A stretch of 64,000 nucleotides of DNA from Bosea sp. AS-1 (GTDB taxonomy: Bacteria; Pseudomonadota; Alphaproteobacteria; Rhizobiales; Beijerinckiaceae). The position numbers and the translations under genes are program-made. Every line of letters starts with the position of its first letter. Within the stretch, counting starts at the first letter, position 1. The notes under the pieces were generated by a model, which was given only the letters and a program-made list of their open reading frames with translations, was not told the DNA's origin and ran no database searches. Shown here piece by piece: positions 54,592 to 63,321 of this stretch. The DNA lies in contig NZ_CP022372.1 in NCBI RefSeq assembly GCF_002220095.1, forward strand, positions 3,878,501 through 3,942,500. The letters are read 5' to 3'.

Positions 54592-55064
54592 GCCGAAGCT
54601 CCCTTCAGAATGGCGAGCCCGGCGAGGACGCGCGCCTGATAGCTCATGAAGGCGTTGAGTTCACACAGGCGGACGATGTCGGCTTCCGCAACCCCGGCGG
54701 CCTTCAGCGTCTCGATATCCTCGGCCGCGACAGAGCGCGTATCGGCGGCAACCTTGTCCATGAAGGCGAGCACCACCTGCTCGCGGGCGTCCCGGCCCGG
54801 CGCAGAGGGCTCCGCGAGCGCACGCAGCGCCGGGTCCGTGACTTTCGCGCGATAATGCTCCGCCAGGCTGGCGAGCCCGTTCAGCGCCGCGATGCGCGCG
54901 GCCATGGCAAGGCGCCATTGCGACGGAAAGCCCCCCGGATCATGCGGCGCTGTGACCGCTTCCTCGGCTTTGCGGCTCATCTCGACGATGTCACTGCGCG
55001 TCTGCGCCGCGATTGCCGCAAGCGCTCCCTGCCAGGGCGAGGTCTCCAGGCCAGCTTCCGCCAT
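54588..55064 (-). CDS. CMD domain protein (Avi_7170-like), first gene of ten-gene operon
   Basis: 158 aa, carboxymuconolactone-decarboxylase fold lacking an obvious CxxC: QWRLAMAARIAALNGLASLAEHYR, VLAFMDKVAADTRSV, EDIETLKAAGVAEADIVRLCELNAFMSY. It overlaps the next CMD gene. First gene of the minus-strand operon; upstream DNA is relatively AT-rich and carries the promoter (no consensus assigned). Confidence 0.8.
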   Translation of the reverse strand: MAEAGLETSPWQGALAAIAAQTRSDIVEMSRKAEEAVTAPHDPGGFPSQWRLAMAARIAALNGLASLAEHYRAKVTDPALRALAEPSAPGRDAREQVVLAFMDKVAADTRSVAAEDIETLKAAGVAEADIVRLCELNAFMSYQARVLAGLAILKGASA

Positions 55065-55231
55065 AATAATCCCCTCCGCGTATCAACTCGCTGAGTTGAT
55101 GCCTAAAGCGAATTAACTAGCGTCGTTGCGCCAAGTCAATGAGCACGACGATTTCGCGCACGTGTGTTCAACACGCACGGCTTGCTGGCGCGGCACGGTG
55201 TGCAGGAGGTTTCGCGTCAAGCCATCGCCGA

Positions 55232-56233
55232 TCAGGCGGCGGCGGTTTCCAGCTCGTGCCGAGAGACATGGGCGATGGCCGCGCGCAGGTCGGCAAGGCC
55301 AGCTCCCGCCTGGACGCAATGCTCGGCGAGGTGGCGACGGAAGAGACGCGCTCCCGGGCGGCCGGGAAACAGGCCGACGAGGTGGCGCGTGAAGGCGTGC
55401 AGGCGCCCGCCCCGCTCCAGATGCGCCGCGATATGAGGCTCAAGCGCTTCGAGCATCGCGAAGGCGTCGGCGACCGGCGCTGCCGCGCCGAAGAGCAGCG
55501 GATCGACCTGCAGCAGGATTTCCGGATTCTGATAGGCCTCGCGGCCGACCATGACGCCGTCGAGCTTCTCCAGATGCGGCAGCCATTCGGCCGGCGCCTT
55601 GATGCCGCCGTTGATCGCGACCGGCAGGTCGGGGTTGGCAGCCTTGAGGCGATAGGCGCGCTCATAGTCGAGCGGCGGGATCTCGCGGTTCTCCTTGGGC
55701 GAGAGGCCCTGCAGCCAGGCCTTGCGGGCATGGACGATCAAGGCGTCGACGCCAGCGGCGCGGACGGACGCCGTCAGCGCATCGAGCGCGGCTTCCGGGT
55801 CCTGGTCATCGACGCCGATGCGGCATTTCACCGTCACGGGGATCGCGACCGCAGCCTTCATCGCGGCGACGCAATCGCCCACCAGCGCAGGCTCGCGCAT
55901 CAGGCATGCACCGAAGGCCCCACCCTGCACGCGGTCAGACGGACAGCCGCAATTCAGGTTGATCTCGCCATAGCCGAAATCGGCGCCGATCCGTGCGGCC
56001 TCTGCCAGCAATTTGGGATCGTTGCCACCGAGCTGGAGCGCGACGGGATGCTCCATGGCGTCGAAGCCGATCAGGCGCTCGCGGTTGCCGTGGATGACCG
56101 CCTGCGCCGTCACCATCTCCGTGTAGAGCAGCGCATGGCGCGACATCAGGCGGTGGATCGTCCGGCAATGGCGATCCGTCCAATCCATCATCGGCGCGAC
56201 GGAGAAGCGCATGGTCGGGAGCGGCAGGGTCAT
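55232..56233 (-). CDS. dusA: tRNA-dihydrouridine synthase A
   Basis: 333 aa FMN TIM-barrel enzyme reducing uridine 20/20a in tRNA D-loops. Motifs: FSVAPMMDWTDRHCRTIHR, LQLGGNDPKLLAEAARI, EINLNCGCPSDRVQGGAFGACLM (catalytic Cys in the last block), VTVKCRIGVDD, VHARKAWLQGLSPKENREIPPLDY. ATG 56233 has GGGAG upstream; an ATG 21 nt in is possible. A hairpin separates it from the ABC operon. Confidence 0.94.
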   Translation of the reverse strand: MTLPLPTMRFSVAPMMDWTDRHCRTIHRLMSRHALLYTEMVTAQAVIHGNRERLIGFDAMEHPVALQLGGNDPKLLAEAARIGADFGYGEINLNCGCPSDRVQGGAFGACLMREPALVGDCVAAMKAAVAIPVTVKCRIGVDDQDPEAALDALTASVRAAGVDALIVHARKAWLQGLSPKENREIPPLDYERAYRLKAANPDLPVAINGGIKAPAEWLPHLEKLDGVMVGREAYQNPEILLQVDPLLFGAAAPVADAFAMLEALEPHIAAHLERGGRLHAFTRHLVGLFPGRPGARLFRRHLAEHCVQAGAGLADLRAAIAHVSRHELETAAA

Positions 56234-56252
56234 GGCCGCTCCCCTATATCAT

Positions 56253-56280
56253 TCGGCCCGGCTTTGCACCTCCGGGCCGA
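56253..56280 (-). terminator. Hairpin after ABC permease operon
   Basis: 9-bp stem TCGGCCCGG/CCGGGCCGA (56253-56261 with 56272-56280) and 10-nt loop between the last permease stop and dusA. No T-tract, so termination is unsure. Confidence 0.4.
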
Positions 56281-56285
56281 GGCCC

Positions 56286-57116
56286 TCACTTCTTCGCGCG
56301 GGCGACGATCTGCGTCGGGTTGACGAAGCGCAGCGCGATGATCAGCCAGATCAGCGTCGTGATCATGTAGATCACCGCCATGGCGTCGATCGACTGCACA
56401 GCGCGCACGCCCGAGGCGAAGACCGCGTAGTAGAGCGCGACGACAAGCGTCTGGCTGGTCGGGCCGGCCGTGAGGAAGGTCAGCTCGAACATGGCGAGCG
56501 TCCTGACCAGCACCAGCAGCAGCGCCGCCAGGATGCCCGGCATGAGCAGCGGCAGCAGCACATGCACGAACAGCTTGAAGGTGTTGGCGCCGAAGACGCG
56601 CGCGGCCTGCTCGATCTTGGTGTCGATCTGCTCGATGAAGGGGATCATCACCAGGATGACGAAGGGCACCGTCGGCACCAGGTTCGCCAGCACCACGCCC
56701 GACATCTGGCCGGCGAAGCCGGTCTGGTAGAGCACCGTCGCCAGCGGAATGCCGAAGGTGATCGGCGGCACCAGCAGCGGCAGCAGGAAGAGCAGCATGA
56801 CGAGCTTCTTGCCGGGGAAGTCCCGCCGCGCCAGCGCATAGGCCGCCGGCACGCCGATCAGCCCCGAGAGCGCCACCACCAGGAAGACGATCTGGAAGGT
56901 GACGAGCAGCACGTCATGGAGCTGGAACTCCGACCAGGCGGCCGAATACCAGCGTGTCGTCCAGCCGGCCGGCAGCCAGGTGCCGAGCCAGCGCGTGGCG
57001 AAGGAGGAGGTCACCACCGTCGCGATCATCGCGAGGAGGTTGACGATGAAGAAACCGATCAGCGTCCAGTTGGCGGCCGCCCAGAGCTTCGTCGAGAGAC
57101 GCGTGTCCTTGACCAT
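56286..57116 (-). CDS. Spermidine/Fe-type ABC transporter permease
   Basis: 276 aa, six helices, BPD_transp_1 domain with EAA loop (QIDTKIEQAARVFGANTFKLFVHVLLP, cited in part). Paired with the permease at 57120, ATPase and solute-binding protein upstream. Divergent uxuA/GntR genes suggest a sugar-acid or polyol substrate, but sequence style is polyamine/2-aminoethylphosphonate-like; substrate open. Confidence 0.92.
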   Translation of the reverse strand: MVKDTRLSTKLWAAANWTLIGFFIVNLLAMIATVVTSSFATRWLGTWLPAGWTTRWYSAAWSEFQLHDVLLVTFQIVFLVVALSGLIGVPAAYALARRDFPGKKLVMLLFLLPLLVPPITFGIPLATVLYQTGFAGQMSGVVLANLVPTVPFVILVMIPFIEQIDTKIEQAARVFGANTFKLFVHVLLPLLMPGILAALLLVLVRTLAMFELTFLTAGPTSQTLVVALYYAVFASGVRAVQSIDAMAVIYMITTLIWLIIALRFVNPTQIVARAKK

Positions 57117-57119
57117 GGC

Positions 57120-58010
57120 TCAGCCCTTTCCGCCGCCAGCCGGGCCGCGATAGAGCAGGCCGCGCGCCGCCAGCACCGCGACGACGATGGCGAGCTGCAC
57201 CACCGCCATGATCATCGCGACCGCCGAGGCCATCGAGTAGTCGTATTCCTCGAAGGCCGCCTGGTAGGCCGCGATCGAGATGACGCGGGTCGGCCCTGCG
57301 GGCGCGCCGAGCAGCACCGCCGAAGGGAAGACCGAAAAGGCCTGCACGAAGCTGAGGCAGAAGGTGATCGCCAGCCCCGGCAGCAGCAGCGGGAAGAGGA
57401 TGTGCTTGAAGCGCTCCCACGGCCCCGCGCCCAGCGTCGCGCCCGCATTCTCCAGCGCCGGGTCGATGCCGGAGAGATAGGACAGCGTCAGCAGGAAGGT
57501 GAAGGGGAAGCCGGTGATGACCAGCGAGAGCATCACGCCCCAGTAGTTGTGGAGCAGCTTCACCGGCGAGGAGATGAGGCCGAGCGTCATCAGGGTCCGG
57601 TTGAACCAGCCCTGCGGGCCGAGATAGTTCAACAGGCCCTCGGCGACGAGCACGGTGCCGAGCGTGATCGGGATCACCAGGATCGTCGTCAGCAGGCGCT
57701 GGTTGCGCATCAGCCGGACGCGGAAGGCGATCGGGATCGCCAGCGCCAGGGTGACGATCGTCACCGGCAGGGCGAGCCAGAGCGTGGTTCCGATCGTCCC
57801 GTAGAGGAAGGAGTCGGAGAAGAAGCGCTGGTAGTTGGCGAAGACGCCGCCCGCCTTCGGCTCGAAGGAGAGGAAGAGCCCGTAGAGGAACGGGTAGATG
57901 AACAGCAGCAGCACGAACAGGACGGCCGGCACGACGAGCAGCGTAAGACCATCGAGCCCACGCGCCGCCAGCCGCTGCTTCAGCGGAATGGAGGAAGCGT
58001 CCGTGCTCAC
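57120..58010 (-). CDS. ABC transporter permease (PotB/ThiP-like)
   Basis: 296 aa from GTG 58010, overlapping the ATPase stop as GTGA. Six helices starting FVLLLFIYPFLYGLFLSFEP. EAA loop: DPALENAGATLGAGPWERFKHILFPLLLPG, cited in part. First permease of the importer, 3 nt from the second permease gene. Confidence 0.92.
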   Translation of the reverse strand: MSTDASSIPLKQRLAARGLDGLTLLVVPAVLFVLLLFIYPFLYGLFLSFEPKAGGVFANYQRFFSDSFLYGTIGTTLWLALPVTIVTLALAIPIAFRVRLMRNQRLLTTILVIPITLGTVLVAEGLLNYLGPQGWFNRTLMTLGLISSPVKLLHNYWGVMLSLVITGFPFTFLLTLSYLSGIDPALENAGATLGAGPWERFKHILFPLLLPGLAITFCLSFVQAFSVFPSAVLLGAPAGPTRVISIAAYQAAFEEYDYSMASAVAMIMAVVQLAIVVAVLAARGLLYRGPAGGGKG

Positions 58011-59083
58011 GCCACGCCTCCACCATAAACCAGGACGCGGTCGGGATCGGCGGCGAGCGTCACCGCCTCGCCCGGCGAGAGCTTGTCATGGGCGAGGAAG
58101 GAGAGATCCGTGCCATCGGCCATGCGGGCGAAGCCGACGAATTCGCGGCCGCGGAATTCGGTCGAGACGACCTGCGCCTTGAGGCCGGGCTGACCAGCCG
58201 CAACCGGATGCAGATCCTCCGGACGGATGGCGAGCCAGGCGTCGGCGCCGGCGTTGACCGCATTGCGGGCGCGGCCCGCGATCTGCGCATCGCCGACCGC
58301 GATCGTGGCGCGACCATCAGCGGCGCTCGCGACCTTGCCCCTCACCTTGTTGCGGAAGCCCATGAACTCGGCGACGTCGAGATGGTCCGGCCGCGAGAAC
58401 AGATCCTCAGGCGTGCCGACCTGACGGACGACACCGTCCCGCAGCACGACGATGCGGTCGGCGAGCGAGAGCGCCTCTTCCTGGTCGTGGGTGACGTAGA
58501 TCGTGGTGGCGCCGAGCGTGTTGTGGATGCGGCGGATCTCGGCGCGCATCTCGAGGCGCAGCTTGGCGTCGAGATTCGAGAGCGGCTCGTCCATCAGCAC
58601 CAGCGGCGGCTCGACGACGATGGCACGCGCAATGGCGACGCGCTGCTGCTGGCCGCCGGAGAGCTGGCCGGGCAGCTTCTCGGTCTGGCCCTGCAGACGC
58701 ACCAGCGCGGCGGCTTCTGCCACGCGCTTGTCGATCTCGGCCTTGGGAACGCCGCGCATCTTCAGGCCGAAGCCGATATTCTTGTTCACGCTCATATGCG
58801 GGAACAGGGCGTAGTTCTGGAACACCATGCCGAAGCCGCGTTCCTCCGGCCGCAGGGGGTCGATGCGCTTGTCATCGAGCCAGATGCCGCCGCCGGTCGC
58901 CGGCAGCAGGCCCGCGATCAGGTTCAGCGTCGTCGACTTGCCGCAGCCCGAAGGGCCGAGAAGGGCGATGAATTCGCCCTTGCCGATCGTCAGCGACACG
59001 TCCTTGAGGGCGTTGTGGCTGCCGAAGTCGCGGCTCAGGCGGTCGAGCTTGAGCTCGCGGAAAGAGGCTGCGTTGATGGTCAT
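58007..59083 (-). CDS. ABC transporter ATP-binding protein (PotA/UgpC type)
   Basis: 358 aa. Walker A GPSGCGKST, Q-loop FGMVFQNYALFPHMSV, signature LSGGQQQRVAIARAI, Walker B LVLMDEPLSNLDAKLR, H-loop VTHDQEEALSLADRI. C-terminal TOBE domain (residues about 270-358). Component of the importer with the binding protein at 59171; order SBP-ATPase-permease-permease. Confidence 0.94.
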   Translation of the reverse strand: MTINAASFRELKLDRLSRDFGSHNALKDVSLTIGKGEFIALLGPSGCGKSTTLNLIAGLLPATGGGIWLDDKRIDPLRPEERGFGMVFQNYALFPHMSVNKNIGFGLKMRGVPKAEIDKRVAEAAALVRLQGQTEKLPGQLSGGQQQRVAIARAIVVEPPLVLMDEPLSNLDAKLRLEMRAEIRRIHNTLGATTIYVTHDQEEALSLADRIVVLRDGVVRQVGTPEDLFSRPDHLDVAEFMGFRNKVRGKVASAADGRATIAVGDAQIAGRARNAVNAGADAWLAIRPEDLHPVAAGQPGLKAQVVSTEFRGREFVGFARMADGTDLSFLAHDKLSPGEAVTLAADPDRVLVYGGGVA

Positions 59084-59170
59084 GGCGTCCGGGATTTCGA
59101 GAGCTGGAGCAAATGATGGCAGGCGGCGGGCCGCGACCTGGTCGCGAAGCCCGCCGCCGCCCGGTCAATC

Positions 59171-60361
59171 TTACTTCTTCTTGGCGCCGCCGACCTGCTC
59201 GTCCCAGATCCGGAAGGCCGCGACCATCTTGTCGGGGTTCAGCGGGGTTTCCATCGGGTTGTCGGCGATCAGCTTCTCGTATTCCGGCCGGCCGAACTCC
59301 TGGATCGCCTTCTGGCTGGAGGCCGGAGCCATCGAGAGCGGCACGTCCTTCACCGCGGGACCCGGATAGAAATAGCCTTCGTCATAGGTGTAGGCCTGCT
59401 GCTCGGGCGTGAGCATGTGGCGGATCAGGTCGAGCAGCACGGCGAGCTTCTCGTCCGAGACGCCCTTCGGGATCATCATGTACTGGGCGTCCGTGACCCA
59501 GTGGAAACCCTTGAGGGTCTGGATCTTGGCTTCCTTCGGCACGATGCCGAGCACGCGCGGATTGATGTCCCAGCCGGTGGTGCTGATGATGATGTCGCGG
59601 GTGCCGTCACCGAGCTCCTTCATCGTCTGCCCGGTGCCGCCGGGATAGTAGTCGATGTTCTCGCCGAGCTCCTTGAGATAGGCCCAGGTCTTATCCCAGC
59701 CCTTCTCCGGGTCCTTCGGATCCTTGTCGCCGAGCAGGTAGGGCAGCCCCATGATCCAGGTGCGACCGGGACCGGAATTGGCCGGACGTCCGTAGAAGAA
59801 GCGGTTCTTGTTCTGCTTGGTCCAGGCAAGCAGTTCCTCGGCCGAGGTCGGCACCTGCTTGACACGCTCGGGCATGTATTCGAGCAGCGGCCCGGACGGG
59901 TAGTAGACCATCGCCATGCCCTGCCCCGAACCGAGATTGTGCATGGCGAGCGCGGGCTTGAGATAAATATCTTCCGGCTTCGGCAGTTGCGAAGCGAACT
60001 GGGGCAGCAATTCCACCCAGAGCTTCTGGTCGATGCCGGCCGAAAGAACGTCGAGGCCGCCGATGACGAGATCGATATCGAGGCGGCCGGCACTCTGCTG
60101 GGCCTTGATCTTCGAGGGCAGCTCCGGAGCCGGCGCCTTGGTGAAGACCATGCGCGAAGCCATCTTGGGCTTCATCTTGGGGTAGTTTTCCAGCGGGGTC
60201 TGCACCAGGGCCAGGGCGCCGCCGACATCGACGACGCTGATCGTGACCGGCGAGGCCGGCTGCTTGGGCTGCTGCGCGAAGACGCCCGGCGCATAGGCTA
60301 CCGCGCCGAGGCCGGCGACGCCGCCGACAAAGTGGCGCCGGTTGATGCTGTCTTGAACCAT
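59171..60361 (-). CDS. ABC transporter solute-binding protein with Tat-like signal
   Basis: 396 aa. ATG 60361 with GGAGGAG 6 nt upstream. N-terminus MVQDSINRRHFVGGVAGLGAVAYAPGVFAQ carries a twin-arginine-like signal. Spermidine/putrescine/Fe-type binding fold: PVTISVVDVGGALALVQTPLE, LDIDLVIGGLDVLSAG, MAMVYYPSGPLLEYM, DGTRDIIISTTGWDINPR. First gene of the ABC operon, divergent from the GntR gene, so likely under its control. Confidence 0.92.
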   Translation of the reverse strand: MVQDSINRRHFVGGVAGLGAVAYAPGVFAQQPKQPASPVTISVVDVGGALALVQTPLENYPKMKPKMASRMVFTKAPAPELPSKIKAQQSAGRLDIDLVIGGLDVLSAGIDQKLWVELLPQFASQLPKPEDIYLKPALAMHNLGSGQGMAMVYYPSGPLLEYMPERVKQVPTSAEELLAWTKQNKNRFFYGRPANSGPGRTWIMGLPYLLGDKDPKDPEKGWDKTWAYLKELGENIDYYPGGTGQTMKELGDGTRDIIISTTGWDINPRVLGIVPKEAKIQTLKGFHWVTDAQYMMIPKGVSDEKLAVLLDLIRHMLTPEQQAYTYDEGYFYPGPAVKDVPLSMAPASSQKAIQEFGRPEYEKLIADNPMETPLNPDKMVAAFRIWDEQVGGAKKK

Positions 60362-60495
60362 GGTTTCTCCTCCAGATGCGGATGCCCGCTTCTTAGCGTT
60401 TTTTGTCTTGTGCCGGTCCGGCCGCCGCCATCCGACCCCTGCCCCTCGATCCACGAAAGCTGCCAAGTTGACGCAGCCCCCGGTTGATCGGTATC

Positions 60496-60507
60496 CTAGT
60501 ATACTAG
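60496..60507. promoter_or_regulatory. GntR/FadR-type operator CTAGTATACTAG
   Basis: Perfect 12-bp palindrome in the 163-nt gap between the divergent ABC and GntR genes, 17 nt before the regulator start. The AGTATACT core fits the GT..AC pattern known for FadR-subfamily regulators. Control of both directions is inferred. Confidence 0.65.
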
Positions 60508-60524
60508 TCGTCGAGAGCTTGGCA

Positions 60525-61220
60525 ATGGCCCACCCTGCAGCCCGTCATAGCACGGATCAGATCTACAGCGTGCTCCGCACCGACGTTATCAGCGGCGTGC
60601 TGAAGCCGCGCGAATCGATGTCAGAGGCACGGATGGCGCTGCGCTTCGGCGTCAGCCGCACGCCGGTCAGGGAGGCGTTCAAGCGGCTGGTCGACGAAGG
60701 CTTTCTGGTCGCGGTGCCGCAGGTCGGCACTTTCGTCGCGCCGATCGACCTCGCCGCCGTCCATGACAGCCAATTCGTCCGCGAGACGCTGGAATGCCGG
60801 ACCGTGGTCCTCGCCGCCCAGCGCATCGGCGAGGCCGATTGCCGCCGGCTCACAGAGCAGGTCGAGGAACAGGCGGAAGCCGTGCGGCGCCAGGACCGGC
60901 CCGAAATCTTCCGTCTGGACGAGGTGTTTCACGCAGAAATCTCGCGCATCGCGGGCCACCGAGCCGTCTGGAGCATGATCGAGGGCGTGAAGGCCCAGAT
61001 GGACCGGGTGCGTTGCCTTTCGCTCGAAACACCGTCCTGGTCCGAGGTGATCCTGAACGAGCACAGGGTCATCGCAGCCTGCGTCATCAAGCATGACGCG
61101 AAAGGCGCGGAGGCGGCGATGCGCGCGCATCTGCGCACGGTCTTCGCGACCATCGACACGATCGCGAAGGACCATGCGGACGCCTTCGACGATTCCAGGC
61201 TCGCCCACGACGCCTCCTGA
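60525..61220 (+). CDS. GntR family regulator (FadR subfamily, FCD domain)
   Basis: 231 aa. ATG 60525 (MAHPAARHSTDQIYSVLRTD). Winged helix: ESMSEARMALRFGVSRTPVREAFKRLVDEGFL, cited in part; the all-helical FCD effector domain follows with metal-binding His/Asp spots (DEVFHAEISRIAGHRAV, NEHRVIAACVI, RAHLRTVF). It precedes uxuA by 44 nt, and its relatives (UxuR/ExuR type) sense uronate intermediates. Likely controls uxuA and the divergent ABC operon. Confidence 0.92.
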   Translation: MAHPAARHSTDQIYSVLRTDVISGVLKPRESMSEARMALRFGVSRTPVREAFKRLVDEGFLVAVPQVGTFVAPIDLAAVHDSQFVRETLECRTVVLAAQRIGEADCRRLTEQVEEQAEAVRRQDRPEIFRLDEVFHAEISRIAGHRAVWSMIEGVKAQMDRVRCLSLETPSWSEVILNEHRVIAACVIKHDAKGAEAAMRAHLRTVFATIDTIAKDHADAFDDSRLAHDAS

Positions 61221-61264
61221 CACCCCTTCCCCAAGCAGCGGCTCTTCTCGAAGGACATTAGACA

Positions 61265-62461
61265 ATGGAACAATGCTGGCGCTGGTTCGGGCCGGACGAT
61301 GTCGTGACTCTGGCGCAAGCCCGACAAGCCGGCGCGACCGGCATCGTCAACTCACTGCACCAGATTCCCTATGGCGTGGTCTGGAGCGTCGAGGAGATCG
61401 AGAAGCGCCAGGCGATCATCCGCGGCGACAAGAGCCTCGGCCTCGAATGGAAGGTGGTCGAGAGCCTGCCGATCCATGAGAACGTCAAGATCGGCGAAGG
61501 CGATCTCGAGAGCATCTTCGAGAACTACCGCCAGTCGATGCGCAACCTCGCCGCCTGCGGGCTCGAGGTGATCTGCTACAATTTCATGCCGGTGCTGGAC
61601 TGGACCCGTACCGAGCTCGCCCACAAGCTGCCGGGCGGGGGGACCGCGCTGCGCTTCAACCTGCACGAATATGTCGCGCTCGACCATTTCATGCTGAAGC
61701 GCAAGGGCGCCGACGAGGGCCATTCCGCCGCGGTGATGGACAAGGCCAAGGCTTGGTTCGACAAGTCGACGCAGGCCGATCGCGACCGGCTGCTGTCGAG
61801 CGTGATGGCCGGCCTGCCCGGCGCCTTCGACCGCTACGACCTCCCCGGCCTCGCCCGCATCCTCGATCGCTATGCCGGCATGACGCACGACAAGCTGCGC
61901 GAGAACCTCAAGCGCTTCCTCGAAGCCATCATCCCGACGGCCGAGGAAGTCGGAATCCGGATGTGCATCCATCCGGACGACCCGCCGCGCCCGCTCTTCG
62001 GCCTGCCGCGGATCTGCTCGGACGAGGAGGACATCGCCTACATCCTCGGCTCAGTCGATTCCCCGGCGAACGGGCTGACGCTGTGCTCCGGCTCGCTCGG
62101 TGCCAACCCGAAGAACGACGTGCCGAAGATCGCGCGCCGCTTCGCCGACAAGATCTGGTTCGCGCATCTGCGCAACGTCGCCAAGGACCCGGACGGCTCC
62201 TTCATGGAAGCCGAGCATCTCGGTGGCGACACCGACATGGTCGCCCTGGTCGACGCCCTGCTGGCGGAGGAAAAGCGCCGCAAGGCCGCAGGCCTTACCG
62301 CTTGGCGGATTCCGATGCGGCCCGATCACGGCCACGAGCTGCTCGACGATATCGGCAAAGGCAGCTTCCCCGGCTATCCGGCGGTCGGGCGCCTGCGCGG
62401 TCTGGCGGAGCTGCGCGGCGTCATGACGGCGCTGGCGCAGGTCAAGGGCTACGATGCCTGA
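61265..62461 (+). CDS. uxuA: Mannonate dehydratase
   Basis: 398 aa TIM-barrel enzyme converting D-mannonate to 2-keto-3-deoxy-D-gluconate in hexuronate catabolism. Motifs: WRWFGPDDVVTLAQARQAGATGIV, LEWKVVESLPIHENVKIG, CYNFMPVLDWTRTEL, and metal-site stretches MCIHPDDPPRPLFGLPRI, LTLCSGSLGANPKND, WFAHLRNV, MRPDHGHELLDD. Follows the GntR gene; no other uronate enzyme is in the window. Terminator follows. Confidence 0.95.
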   Translation: MEQCWRWFGPDDVVTLAQARQAGATGIVNSLHQIPYGVVWSVEEIEKRQAIIRGDKSLGLEWKVVESLPIHENVKIGEGDLESIFENYRQSMRNLAACGLEVICYNFMPVLDWTRTELAHKLPGGGTALRFNLHEYVALDHFMLKRKGADEGHSAAVMDKAKAWFDKSTQADRDRLLSSVMAGLPGAFDRYDLPGLARILDRYAGMTHDKLRENLKRFLEAIIPTAEEVGIRMCIHPDDPPRPLFGLPRICSDEEDIAYILGSVDSPANGLTLCSGSLGANPKNDVPKIARRFADKIWFAHLRNVAKDPDGSFMEAEHLGGDTDMVALVDALLAEEKRRKAAGLTAWRIPMRPDHGHELLDDIGKGSFPGYPAVGRLRGLAELRGVMTALAQVKGYDA

Positions 62462-62467
62462 AACGGC

Positions 62468-62496
62468 AAAGGCGGGCCGATTGGCCCGCCTTTCTC
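62468..62496 (+). terminator. Intrinsic terminator after uxuA
   Basis: 11-bp perfect stem AAAGGCGGGCC/GGCCCGCCTTT (62468-62478 with 62483-62493), GATT loop, T-rich tail. Confidence 0.88.
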
Positions 62497-62536
62497 ATCA
62501 TGTCCGGCGTTACGGAACGAGGATCGAAACGATCCC

Positions 62537-63211
62537 TCAATGATCGTGCGAGTGGCCCTTGTGGCCATGCACAGCGCCATGACCGTGTCCATGATCGTGG
62601 TGGCCGTGGCCGTGATGGTCGTGATCATGCCCGCAGCCGCAGCTCTCGCCATGGGCATGATGGTGCTCGTGCGCATGATCGTGATGGCCGTGATGGTGTT
62701 CATGACCGTGATCGTGGTGATCATGATCATGGTGGTGGTGGTGGTGGTCATGGCCACAGCCGCAATCATCGCCATGGGCGTGGTGATGCACCTCCGGCTC
62801 CGGCTGGAACGGGCGCTCGACCGGCGCCATCGCGCAGCCCTGCCCGCGCACCAGCTCGGCCAGCGCCGGATCGTTCGGAACATAGAGCGCCTCGGCCGTC
62901 ATTTCGGCCGGGACGTGATGGCCGCCGAGATGCCAGGCGAGGCGCGTCAGCCGCAGCGGATTCTCGGCGCGAACCTCCAGCAGGCTTTCCGGCACGGCCT
63001 TGACCTGCACGAGACGGCCGTCCTCCAGCTTGAGAGCATCGCCGTCGTTCAGCACCGCCGGCTTGTCGAGCGCGATCTCGATCTCGAGCCCGCCCGCGGT
63101 CGTTGCGGTCACGCCACCACGATTGCGGTCGCGATGGGCGAGACCGAGCGTGTCGGCAACGCGCTCGGGGCGAACGGCGGCCTTGCGAAGGACGGAAGTG
63201 GCGCGAAGCAT
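62537..63211 (-). CDS. ureE: Urease accessory protein UreE with long His-rich tail
   Basis: 224 aa nickel metallochaperone. ATG 63211 (MLRATSVLRKAAVRPERVADTLGL) fits the family; an ATG at 63226 is possible. N-terminal and C-terminal UreE domains run to about residue 140 (LTRLAWHLGGHHVPAEM, FVPNDPALAELV-like LYVPNDPALAELV with GCAMAPVERPF). The last 84 or so residues have about 42 His, interleaved with Asp/Gly and two CGCG clusters (GDDCGCGHDH, GESCGCGHDH). Other urease genes are absent, so this is an orphan location. His repeats make the DNA highly repetitive. Confidence 0.93.
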   Translation of the reverse strand: MLRATSVLRKAAVRPERVADTLGLAHRDRNRGGVTATTAGGLEIEIALDKPAVLNDGDALKLEDGRLVQVKAVPESLLEVRAENPLRLTRLAWHLGGHHVPAEMTAEALYVPNDPALAELVRGQGCAMAPVERPFQPEPEVHHHAHGDDCGCGHDHHHHHHDHDHHDHGHEHHHGHHDHAHEHHHAHGESCGCGHDHDHHGHGHHDHGHGHGAVHGHKGHSHDH

Positions 63212-63321
63212 CTGCGGCGATCCCATGGCTGGGGCTCGGGGCAAAGGCTCCGAGCCCGGATCGCAGCTTAGTAGCACAAAGCCGCGGCCGTGCTACCGGG
63301 CTCTCGGGATCGTGGTTCGTG

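Noticed and set aside
62537..62790. Simple DNA repeat or CRISPR-like array
   Set aside because: Irregular repetition comes from His-Asp-Gly codons of the UreE tail; no constant repeat with unique spacers.
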